Source: Chloroflexota bacterium
GTDB taxonomy: Bacteria; Chloroflexota; Dormibacteria; Dormibacterales; Dormibacteraceae
DNA length: 8,820 nucleotides
Direction of reading: 5' to 3'
Assembly (NCBI GenBank): GCA_005880345.1
Contig: VBGE01000053.1
Location: 1 to 8,820 of the forward strand
Part shown: positions 1 to 5,900 of the stretch, piece after piece
Position numbering within the stretch: position 1 is the first letter of the stretch
Layout of the letters: each line of letters begins with the position of its first letter
The notes under the pieces: generated by a model
Told to the model about the DNA's origin: nothing
The model's database searches: none
Seen by the model: the letters and a program-made list of their open reading frames with translations, nothing else
Program-made: the position numbers and the translations under genes

Positions 1-196
1 CGCCGATCGTGCCGCTTCGCCGCATCGAGAGGGCGCGCGCCGCGGGGTGAGGGGTGTAGCCGAGCTCGCGCGCGACATCCAGGACCCGTTCCAGCGTCGC
101 CGGCCCGAGCCGGTCGGGGTTGTTGAATGCGAAGGACACGGCCGTCTTCGAGACGCCGGCCGCCGAGGCCACGTCCGCGATGGTGACCCGGGACAC
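1..196 (-). CDS. LacI-family transcriptional regulator, N-terminal part (cut by the window edge)
   Basis: Only the first 65 residues are present; the gene continues past base 1. They form the LacI-type helix-turn-helix followed by the hinge helix and align without gaps to E. coli LacI. The turn is AGVS (13-16), the recognition helix carries Lys17, Thr18 and Phe22 at the three base-reading positions, and the hinge has Leu56, the residue that family members insert at the central CpG of their operator. The missing part should be the sugar-binding domain, so the effector cannot be read. The GTG at 194-196 is chosen because a GGAG lies six bases upstream and the domain starts there as in homologues; an ATG at 210-212 is out of frame. 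The gene has its own promoter and a palindromic operator upstream, so autoregulation is likely. It may lead a sugar operon lying off the left edge. Confidence 0.93.
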   Translation of the reverse strand, partial: MSRVTIADVASAAGVSKTAVSFAFNNPDRLGPATLERVLDVARELGYTPHPAARALSMRRSGTIG

Positions 197-202
197 CCAA
201 GG

Positions 203-206
203 CTCC
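203..206 (-). promoter_or_regulatory. Ribosome binding site of the LacI-family gene
   Basis: GGAG on the minus strand, six bases before the GTG at 194-196. It decides for this GTG over the out-of-frame ATG at 210-212. Confidence 0.65.
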
Positions 207-230
207 TGGCATCGCGTTCTCCCCAAACTT

Positions 231-250
231 CCCACGTCACGAGGCGTGGG
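231..250. repeat. Inverted repeat in the regulator's leader, possible RNA hairpin
   Basis: Arms CCCACG (231-236) and CGTGGG (245-250) are perfectly complementary around an eight-base loop. The repeat lies between the operator and the start codon, so the minus-strand transcript could fold a 6-bp GC-rich stem here. No run of T follows, which argues against an intrinsic terminator. It could also be a protein site or chance. Confidence 0.35.
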
Positions 251-258
251 CGCCAGCC

Positions 259-285
259 CTAAACCGCTTTAGTAAAGCGGTTTAG
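259..285. promoter_or_regulatory. 27-bp palindromic operator, probably bound by the LacI-family regulator
   Basis: Perfect inverted repeat with 12-base arms, CTAAACCGCTTT (259-270) and AAAGCGGTTTAG (274-285), separated by AGT. Each side is itself a near-palindromic LacI-type box around a central CG: TAAACCGCTTTA (260-271) and TAAAGCGGTTTA (273-284), with centres 13 bp apart. LacI-family repressors read such boxes by inserting the hinge leucine at the central CpG, and the neighbouring regulator has that leucine. The site begins roughly eight bases downstream of the predicted transcription start, a position that would block transcription. It could fold as a hairpin, but no T-run follows on either strand, so a terminator is unlikely. 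Confidence 0.8.
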
Positions 286-299
286 AACGCTCAAGCCGG

Positions 300-328
300 A
301 TCCTAGGGGGTCCCCGATGAGTTGTCAA
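300..328 (-). promoter_or_regulatory. Sigma70-type promoter of the LacI-family gene
   Basis: On the minus strand a perfect -35 hexamer TTGACA (323-328) is followed, after exactly 17 bases, by TAGGAT (300-305), a four-of-six match to the -10 consensus. The predicted transcription start is near 293, which gives a leader of about 97 bases and puts the palindrome at 259-285 at about +9 to +35. It stands out in a GC-rich background where such a hexamer is rare. Confidence 0.6.
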
Positions 329-346
329 GAACCCGCCTCGACAACT
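320..346. repeat. 7-bp inverted repeat overlapping the -35 element
   Basis: AGTTGTC (320-326) and GACAACT (340-346) are perfectly complementary with 13 bases between them, centred near 333. The left arm overlaps the -35 hexamer. It could be a second regulator's site, or chance similarity around TTGACA. No other copy was noticed in the window. Confidence 0.25.
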
Positions 347-407
347 GTGTCGGAATGGCGGAAAAACATCGGCCTCGGTGCGCCTTTTGTGCCCAGATGG
401 CGAACCA

Positions 408-2048
408 TCATGCGTCGGTGCGCTTCGGTATCCCAGTCGCGACGGCGATCGATCCCGGGTCGACTTTGGGCTTCCGGTCCGAGGTCAGCAGGCCGTTCTG
501 CTCCTGCTCCACGTCCGTCAGCTGCGTGTAGCAGAAGCCCTGCACCGGACCCGGCTCCATCAGCGCATCGATGAGGCGCTGGTACGACGCGGCGAAGGCC
601 GCCTCGTCCGCCACCTCGAGCCAGCCCCACCCGCCCGAGCCCGCCACGCGCAGGCCACCGAACTCCGTGACCATCACCGGCTCACCGCGATAGGCGAACC
701 CGGCGTCATAGGGAGGATGGCCGTTGGCGCTGCCATCGAGCGCCGAATCGAGCGATCGATAGCGGCGGGCCAAGTCTTCTGGCGGCGAATAGTCGTGGAT
801 GGTGCAGAGGTCGGTCAGCGAGTGCAGCCAGCCGTCGTTGGAGACAACCGGCCGCGTGGGGTCGAGGTCCTTGGTCAGTCGATACATGCGGATCAGAAAG
901 TCGGATCGGGTCGACGCCTCGACGTGGTCGAGGCCGAAGCTCTCGTTGGCGGGCACCCACGCGACGACCGATGGGTGGCCGCGGTCGCGCCGTACGACGT
1001 CCGCCCATTCGGCGGCGAGCCTGCGCTCGGCCTCGGCGGAATGTTCATGGAAGCTCGGCATCTCCGACCACACCAGAAAACCGAGGTGGTCGGCCCAGTA
1101 CAGCCAGCGCGGGTCCTCGACCTTCTGGTGCTTGCGTGCGCCGTTGAAGCCGAAGGCGCGGGCGAGCTCGATGTCCCGGCGCAGCGCTTCGCCATCCGGG
1201 GCGGTGAGCAGGCCCTCGGGAAAGTAGCCCTGGTCGAGGACCAGCCGCTGGACAAACGGCTCGCCGTTGAGCAAGAAGCGGCCGTCACGCGTCTCGACTG
1301 TTCGAAACCCGAAATAGGTCTCCACGCGATCGCCGGCCATTGTGCACTCGAGGTCGTACAGAGTTGGCGAGTCCGGGTGCCATGGGGCGACGTGGTCTAA
1401 CTGCATCTCGCCCGTCCCTGGCGGGCCTGACCAGCGCCCGACGACGACCCCTTCCAATTTCGCGATGAGCTCGACCGGCGCGTCGCCGGCCACGTCGAAT
1501 TTCAACTTGCCCTCGCCCAGGCTTGGCTGCAAGCGGATGCCCTCGATGTGGCGCATGGGCAGCGGCTCGAGCCAGACGGTCTGCCAGATGCCGGTCGTGG
1601 GGGTGTAGAAGATCCCTTCCGGCGGCCACTTCCAGTACTGCTTGCCGCGGGGAATCGTGCGGTCGGCGATGGGGTCCTCGGCGCGCACGACCAGCGTGTT
1701 GCCGCGCGGCCGCACCACCGCTGTGATGTCGGCGGTGAACGGCGTGTGGCCGCCCTCGTGCCGCGCGACCTCGACGTCGTTGACCAAAACGACGGCGCGG
1801 TAATCGACCGCACCGAGGTGCAGCAGCAGGCGCTCGGCTTGAGGTGCATCGAAGATGCGCCGGTACCACACCACGTCGCCTGGCAGCTCGCCGACCCCTG
1901 AAGCCTTCGACTCCGGACAGAAGGGAACCAGGATGCGGCGGTCGAATCGCGCCACCGACCCCACGCCGTACTCCCACTCGCCATTCAGGTCGATCCATGA
2001 CTCGCGATAGAGCGACGGTCGCGGATAGTCGGGGTTAAGAATCGTCAA
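408..2048 (-). CDS. Glycoside hydrolase family 2 protein (beta-galactosidase/beta-glucuronidase-like), compact form
   Basis: 546 residues. The opening, with YPRP (8-11) and LNGEW (21-25), is typical of GH2. The order is a sugar-binding jelly roll (about 8-160), an immunoglobulin-like linker domain (about 165-250) and a catalytic TIM barrel (about 253-535). The acid/base is Glu369 in PANES and the nucleophile Glu462 in TEFGG; the late barrel motif YTQLTDVEQEQNG (507-519) is also typical. It should hydrolyse a terminal beta-linked sugar, but sequence alone does not separate galactoside, glucuronide and mannoside substrates. There is no signal peptide and no C-terminal accessory domain, unlike the roughly 1,000-residue LacZ type, so it is probably cytoplasmic. 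The TTG start has AAGGAAG nine bases upstream and a stop precedes it in frame. It is divergent from the oxidoreductase operon with about 30 bases between starts. Confidence 0.93.
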   Translation of the reverse strand: MTILNPDYPRPSLYRESWIDLNGEWEYGVGSVARFDRRILVPFCPESKASGVGELPGDVVWYRRIFDAPQAERLLLHLGAVDYRAVVLVNDVEVARHEGGHTPFTADITAVVRPRGNTLVVRAEDPIADRTIPRGKQYWKWPPEGIFYTPTTGIWQTVWLEPLPMRHIEGIRLQPSLGEGKLKFDVAGDAPVELIAKLEGVVVGRWSGPPGTGEMQLDHVAPWHPDSPTLYDLECTMAGDRVETYFGFRTVETRDGRFLLNGEPFVQRLVLDQGYFPEGLLTAPDGEALRRDIELARAFGFNGARKHQKVEDPRWLYWADHLGFLVWSEMPSFHEHSAEAERRLAAEWADVVRRDRGHPSVVAWVPANESFGLDHVEASTRSDFLIRMYRLTKDLDPTRPVVSNDGWLHSLTDLCTIHDYSPPEDLARRYRSLDSALDGSANGHPPYDAGFAYRGEPVMVTEFGGLRVAGSGGWGWLEVADEAAFAASYQRLIDALMEPGPVQGFCYTQLTDVEQEQNGLLTSDRKPKVDPGSIAVATGIPKRTDA

Positions 2049-2078
2049 GGACCGCCACTTCCTTCATCATTGCGCGCC
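2049..2078. other. Very short divergent intergenic region between the GH2 gene and the oxidoreductase operon
   Basis: About 30 bases separate the two start codons (21 if the upstream TTG at 2070 is used). This cannot hold two full promoters, so promoter elements must lie inside the opposite genes. The only AT-rich patch nearby is around 2036-2042, with the weak -10-like AAGAAT on the plus strand and no matching -35. Apart from the GH2 ribosome site I see no clear element. Confidence 0.4.
2058..2064 (-). promoter_or_regulatory. Ribosome binding site of the GH2 gene
   Basis: AAGGAAG on the minus strand, nine bases before the TTG at 2046-2048. It supports this rare start codon, as no ATG or GTG is available in frame behind the upstream stop. 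Confidence 0.5.
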
Positions 2079-3143
2079 GTGGCGCCGTTGCGATTGCTCC
2101 AGGTCGGTCTTGGGCCGCACGGTCGCAACTGGGCCCGACATGTGGTGCCCGCCATCCGCGAGGTCCAGGCGGTTGGCTACGTCGACAAGGATCCCTACTC
2201 GCTCGACGCGTTTCGCGAGGAGTCGGGCGTCGCGGCGCGCCAGTGTTTCGAGTCGCTGAAGGAGGCCATCGAGGCCACCGTCCCGGAGGCCGTCCTCAAC
2301 ACCACGGCACTCGCGGGGCACACCCCCGTGACCAAGGCGGCGCTCGACGCGGGGCTGCACGTGCTGGTCGAGAAACCGTTTGCGTCCAGCCTGGCCGAGG
2401 CGCAGGTCATGGCCGACTACGCCGCCGTCAGGGCACGGGTTCTGATGGTCAGCCAGAACTACCGCTTCTTCCCCGCACCGCGCATCATCGCCGCGATGAT
2501 CCACGAGTCTGACCTGGGCGAGCTGTACCAGGTGTCGATCGACTTCCGCCGCTACTCGGCCCGCGGCGTAGGCGGAGCGCGCCGGCACCACCTCGAAGAG
2601 CAGCCTCTGCTCGTCGACATGTCGATCCACCACTTCGACCTGCTGCGGCTGATCCTCAGTCGCGAGCCGCAGCGCGTGTACTGCGAGGCGTGGAATCCAG
2701 GCTGGACGGTCTTCAGCGGACCCCCGGTCGCCATCGCATCCGCAGTCTTCGAGGGCGGCGTGGTGGTCAGCTATCGCGGCAGCTGGATCAGCGCCGCGCC
2801 GGTCACTCCGTGGGCCGGCGAGTGGCGGATGGAGTTCGAGAACGGCGAGGTGACGTGGAGCAGCGCGGCCGACAGCGACCCGACTCAGGACCGCGTGGCA
2901 ATCCGGCTGCGAGGGGCGGAGGAGCGCACGCTCGAGCTGCCGGCGATGGCGCGGACCGGCATCCCCGCCGCCCTCGCGGAGTTTGCGAGCGCCATCCGCG
3001 AGGATCGCGAGCCGGAGACTTCGGGCCGGCGCAACCTGGGCACCATCGCGTTCATGGAGGCGGCCGTCGAATCCGCCGCACGGCGCGAGGCGGTGAGGGT
3101 GCGACCGACCGGAGAAGCCACCGGCGCAGCCGCGGCACTCTGA
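2079..3143 (+). CDS. Gfo/Idh/MocA-family NAD(P)-dependent oxidoreductase (first of two)
   Basis: 354 residues from the GTG start. The N-terminal Rossmann fold has GLGPHG (10-15) for the dinucleotide. EKP (98-100) supplies the conserved lysine, and Asp180 and His184 in DMSIH complete the usual catalytic set in the C-terminal alpha/beta domain. Family members oxidise or reduce a hydroxyl/keto group on sugars, inositols or related compounds, typically with NAD(H) or NADP(H). The substrate cannot be read here. A TTG at 2070 would add three residues; neither start has a clear ribosome site, so GTG was preferred by codon rank. It is the first gene of a tight plus-strand operon: its TGA shares one base with the ATG of the ThuA-domain gene (TGATG). 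It differs clearly from the second oxidoreductase, so the pair is not a recent duplication. Confidence 0.92.
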   Translation: MAPLRLLQVGLGPHGRNWARHVVPAIREVQAVGYVDKDPYSLDAFREESGVAARQCFESLKEAIEATVPEAVLNTTALAGHTPVTKAALDAGLHVLVEKPFASSLAEAQVMADYAAVRARVLMVSQNYRFFPAPRIIAAMIHESDLGELYQVSIDFRRYSARGVGGARRHHLEEQPLLVDMSIHHFDLLRLILSREPQRVYCEAWNPGWTVFSGPPVAIASAVFEGGVVVSYRGSWISAAPVTPWAGEWRMEFENGEVTWSSAADSDPTQDRVAIRLRGAEERTLELPAMARTGIPAALAEFASAIREDREPETSGRRNLGTIAFMEAAVESAARREAVRVRPTGEATGAAAAL

Positions 3144-3907
3144 TGGCCGGCAGCGGCCGGCTGCGCGTGACCGTGTGGAACGAGAACGTGCACGAACGGC
3201 GCGAGGAGTCGGTCCGGCGGATCTATCCGCAAGGGATGCACGCGCCGATCGCCGAGGGGCTGCGCCGCGAGCTCGGTGAACACGTCACGGTGCGGGTGGC
3301 CACGCTCGACGAACCCGAGCACGGCCTGACCGACGATGTGCTCGCGGAGACCGACGTGCTCACGTGGTGGGGCCACGCCTCTCATGACAGGGTGGCGGAC
3401 GCCGTGGTCGAACGTGTGCACGCGCGTGTGCTCGACGGCATGGGCCTGGTGGCGCTGCACTCGGCGCACAAGTCGAAGATCTTCATGCGGCTCATGGGGA
3501 CGACGTGCAACCTGCGCTGGCGCTCCGATCCCGGCGGCGAGCGCGAGGTCATCTGGACCGTGAACCCATCGCATCCCATCGCGGTGGGAGTCCCGCAGCC
3601 CATCGTCATCCCGCACCAGGAGATGTACGGCGAGTTCTTCGACATCCCTCCGCCGGACGAGCTGGTCTTTATCAGCTCCTTCGCAGGCGGCGAGGTGTTT
3701 CGTGGCGGGTGCTGCTTTCACCGCGGCGCGGGCCGCATCTTCTATTTCGGCCCCGCCGACCAGGAATTTCCTGTGTACCACCAGCCTGAGATCCAGCGGG
3801 TCATCGCCAACGCGGCGGCGTGGTGCGCCCGAGTCGCGCCGGCCAACGACATACCTTCGACACGCGAGGCCAATGCGCAGCGAAACTGGTACCTCAGTCG
3901 AGATTGA
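3143..3907 (+). CDS. ThuA-domain protein (trehalose utilisation type)
   Basis: 254 residues, the usual size for a stand-alone ThuA domain, which has a class I glutamine-amidotransferase-like flavodoxin fold. Visible family blocks are VTVWNEN (9-15), TWWGHASHD (74-82), LHSAHKSK (105-112), HQEMYGEF (158-165) and [17 protein letters not shown] (188-204), rich in conserved histidines. Rhizobial ThuA works with the oxidoreductase ThuB in converting disaccharides such as trehalose to 3-keto forms; its own chemical step is not settled. The ATG at 3143 overlaps the previous stop by one base and lacks a nearby ribosome site, so translational coupling is likely. The open frame continues upstream but only as the shadow of the preceding gene. 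Its place between two Gfo/Idh/MocA genes fits a shared 3-keto-sugar route. The family call is firm; the function is inferred. Confidence 0.92.
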   Translation: MAGSGRLRVTVWNENVHERREESVRRIYPQGMHAPIAEGLRRELGEHVTVRVATLDEPEHGLTDDVLAETDVLTWWGHASHDRVADAVVERVHARVLDGMGLVALHSAHKSKIFMRLMGTTCNLRWRSDPGGEREVIWTVNPSHPIAVGVPQPIVIPHQEMYGEFFDIPPPDELVFISSFAGGEVFRGGCCFHRGAGRIFYFGPADQEFPVYHQPEIQRVIANAAAWCARVAPANDIPSTREANAQRNWYLSRD

Positions 3908-4995
3908 GACCGATCACCGAGATCGGGGCCGCCGTGGCCGGCACCGGTTTCATCGGAGTCGTGCACGTGGAGGCCCTGCGCCGGTTGGGCGTGCAGGTGC
4001 GCGGAGTCGTGGGCTCGAGCGCCGAGCGCGCGGCGGAACGTGCGCGGGACCTGGGACTGTCGGCCTACGAGAGCTTCGAGGCCATGCTCGCCGATCCTCG
4101 AGTCGAGGTCGTCCACATCGCGACTCCGAATCACCTGCACCACGAGCAGGCGAAGTCGGCGCTCGCCGCCCGGAAGCATGTCGTGTGCGAGAAGCCGCTG
4201 GCGATCAGCTCAAACCAGTCCGCCGATCTTCTTCGCCTCGCCGAGCTCAGCGGACTCGTCCACGCGGTCAACTACAACCTCCGGTTCTATCCCGTGCTGC
4301 AGCACCTGCATGGGCTCGTCGGCGAAGGCGGGCTCGGGGAGGTGCGCCTGGTGTCGGGCCACTACCTGCAGGACTGGCTGCTCCATGAGGACGACTGGAG
4401 CTGGCGCCTCGATCCGCGGCTTGGCGGCGGCCTGCGCGCAGTAGCCGACATCGGGTCGCACTGGATGGACATGACCTCCTTCCTGACCGGGAGGCGAATC
4501 GAGGCAGTGATGGCCGACCTCGCCACCTTCATCAAGTCGCGCCGGGGGCACGAGATGACCACGGAAGATGCGGCAACGATCCTGCTCCGGTATGAGGGTG
4601 GCGTGCGCGGCGCCATGACCACCTCGCAGGTGAGCCCGGGCCGCAAGAACTCGCTCGGGTTCCAGATCGACGGAGCCGATTCGGCCGCGTCATGGAACTC
4701 GGAGCGACCGGACGAGCTGTGGCTCGGCCATCGCGGACGGCCCAGCGAGGTCCTGCTTCGCGACGCCGCGATCATGAACGAAGAGGGCCGCAGAGCCACG
4801 TGGCTGCCGGGCGGGCACGCCGAGGGTTTCGGCGAGACCTTCAAGGCGCTCTACGCGGCGGTATACCGCGCAGTGGCGGAAGGCGCTCCGGGCCCCGGCT
4901 ATCCGACCTTCGCGGATGGGCACGACCAGATGCTCGTCCTCGACGCCGTGGCGCGGAGCGCGCATGAGCAACGTTGGGTCGAGGTGGCGCGGTGA
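3904..4995 (+). CDS. Gfo/Idh/MocA-family NAD(P)-dependent oxidoreductase (second of two)
   Basis: 363 residues from TTG 3904. It has GTGFIG (13-18), the Rossmann dinucleotide loop, EKP (96-98), YNLRFYP (124-130) and DIGSHWMD (182-189) with Asp182 and His186 as the usual catalytic partners of Lys97. It should be a sugar dehydrogenase or reductase acting with the other operon products. Two such enzymes in one operon may catalyse an oxidation and the matching reduction, recycling the cofactor (inference). The start is chosen because the TTG overlaps the ThuA stop by two bases (TTGA) and places the glycine loop at the usual distance; a GTG at 3934 would sit almost inside that loop. The reading frame is open further upstream to 3820, but that stretch overlaps ThuA and resembles nothing. 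Confidence 0.92.
   Translation: MRPITEIGAAVAGTGFIGVVHVEALRRLGVQVRGVVGSSAERAAERARDLGLSAYESFEAMLADPRVEVVHIATPNHLHHEQAKSALAARKHVVCEKPLAISSNQSADLLRLAELSGLVHAVNYNLRFYPVLQHLHGLVGEGGLGEVRLVSGHYLQDWLLHEDDWSWRLDPRLGGGLRAVADIGSHWMDMTSFLTGRRIEAVMADLATFIKSRRGHEMTTEDAATILLRYEGGVRGAMTTSQVSPGRKNSLGFQIDGADSAASWNSERPDELWLGHRGRPSEVLLRDAAIMNEEGRRATWLPGGHAEGFGETFKALYAAVYRAVAEGAPGPGYPTFADGHDQMLVLDAVARSAHEQRWVEVAR
4981..4984 (+). promoter_or_regulatory. Ribosome binding site of the isomerase-like gene
   Basis: GAGG seven bases before the GTG at 4992, inside the end of the preceding gene. It decides for the GTG that overlaps the TGA at 4993-4995 and against an extension to an ATG at 4974. Confidence 0.5.
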
Positions 4996-5900
4996 AGCTC
5001 GGCCTCCTGACCGCAGCGCTGCCCGACCTCTCTCTGGAAGAGGTCGCACGGTGGTCGCACGACAACGGGTTCGACGCGCTGGAGATCGCATGCTGGCCGG
5101 CCGGCGGCGGCACCGGGCGCCGATACGCAGGCGTGTCGCACATTGATGTCGACCACCTGGAGCCGAAGGCGGTGCGCAGCATCATGCGGCGCTACCACCT
5201 CGACATCTCCGCCCTCGCGTACTACCCGAACAACCTGGACCCCGACACGGACGCCCGGCAGGCCGTCAATGATCACCTCAAACGAGTCATCGAGGCGGCG
5301 CAGCAGCTGGAGGTTGCGGTCGTCGGCACCTTCGTGGGCCGCGACCAGCACCGGTCCGTCGACGACAACCTCGAGGACTTCGCGCGCGTGTGGCCGCCCC
5401 TTGTCCGGTTCGCGCGCGATCACGGCGTGAAGGTGGCGATCGAAAACTGTCCGATGCTCTTCTCCGCCGACGAGTGGCCGGGCGGCCGCAACCTGGCCTA
5501 CTCGCCCGCCATCTGGCGCCGCATGTTCGAGATCGTGCCCGACGACAACTTCGGCCTGAACCTCGACCCGTCGCACCTGGTCTGGGAGTTCATCGACTAC
5601 GTGCGCGTCGTGCGCGATTTCGCGTCACGCATCTTTCACGTCCACGCCAAGGACATGGAGATCGACCGCGATGGCCTGTACGAGCATGGTGTGATGTCGC
5701 TGGGCATGGGCTGGCAGGTGCCGCGGCTGCCGGGCCTCGGCGAGGTGCGCTGGGACAGGTTCATCGGCGCGCTGTACGCCGCGGGCTACGACTGGGTCGT
5801 CTCGATCGAGCACGAGGACCGCAACTTCGAAGGCAACATCGAGCTCGTGCAGCGCGGCTTCGTTGTTGCACGCAACGCGCTGCGACCCCTGATCGTCTAG
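4992..5900 (+). CDS. Sugar phosphate isomerase/epimerase family protein (AP-endonuclease-2/IolE-type TIM barrel)
   Basis: 302 residues, starting directly at the first barrel strand ([12 protein letters not shown]). The metal-site residues of this fold are visible: Glu151 in AIENCP, Asp192 and His195 in LDPSH, His216/His218 in HVHAKD and Glu273 in SIEHED. Members include xylose isomerase-like epimerases, inosose dehydratase IolE and the catalytic subunits of C-glycoside-cleaving enzymes that act on 3-keto-glycosides. No phosphate-binding motif is obvious. As the last gene of the operon after two dehydrogenases and ThuA, it plausibly isomerises, dehydrates or eliminates an oxidised sugar (inference). 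Inositol catabolism is an alternative, but no iolB, iolC or iolD is nearby. GTG 4992 overlaps the previous stop by four bases (GTGA) and has a GAGG site. The TAG stop overlaps the stop of the convergent permease gene. Confidence 0.9.
   Translation: MKLGLLTAALPDLSLEEVARWSHDNGFDALEIACWPAGGGTGRRYAGVSHIDVDHLEPKAVRSIMRRYHLDISALAYYPNNLDPDTDARQAVNDHLKRVIEAAQQLEVAVVGTFVGRDQHRSVDDNLEDFARVWPPLVRFARDHGVKVAIENCPMLFSADEWPGGRNLAYSPAIWRRMFEIVPDDNFGLNLDPSHLVWEFIDYVRVVRDFASRIFHVHAKDMEIDRDGLYEHGVMSLGMGWQVPRLPGLGEVRWDRFIGALYAAGYDWVVSIEHEDRNFEGNIELVQRGFVVARNALRPLIV

Noticed and set aside
210..212. ATG on the minus strand as start of the LacI-family gene
   Set aside because: It is out of frame with the helix-turn-helix domain; GTG 194-196 is in frame and has a GGAG site.
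259..285. Palindrome as an intrinsic terminator for the GH2 transcript
   Set aside because: The stem is strong but no T-run follows on the minus strand, and it sits just after a promoter with LacI-box features.
396..409. Small hairpin GATGG-TTCG-CCATC (minus strand) overlapping the GH2 stop as a terminator
   Set aside because: Only five base pairs, no T-run directly after it, and it overlaps the stop codon. The short T-run at 362-366 has no adequate stem before it.
378..1400. Long plus-strand open frame (340 codons) opposite the GH2 gene
   Set aside because: The minus strand encodes full GH2 motifs with both catalytic glutamates. The plus-strand product has no recognisable motif and is the usual GC-rich antisense shadow.
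2036..2042. TAAGAAT as the -10 element of the oxidoreductase operon
   Set aside because: It is the only AT-rich patch nearby but no acceptable -35 lies 16-18 bases upstream, so it is not listed as a promoter.
2690..3142. Upstream extension of the ThuA frame
   Set aside because: The stretch lies in another frame of the first oxidoreductase and is arginine-rich without similarity; the ATG at 3143 begins the conserved domain.
2885..3781. Minus-strand open frame of 298 codons opposite the ThuA gene
   Set aside because: Rich in His, Arg and Asp with no family motif; the plus strand carries the conserved ThuA blocks.
2079..4995. The two Gfo/Idh/MocA genes as a tandem duplication
   Set aside because: Apart from the shared glycine loop, EKP and Asp-x3-His motifs the proteins differ throughout, so they are different subfamilies rather than recent copies.
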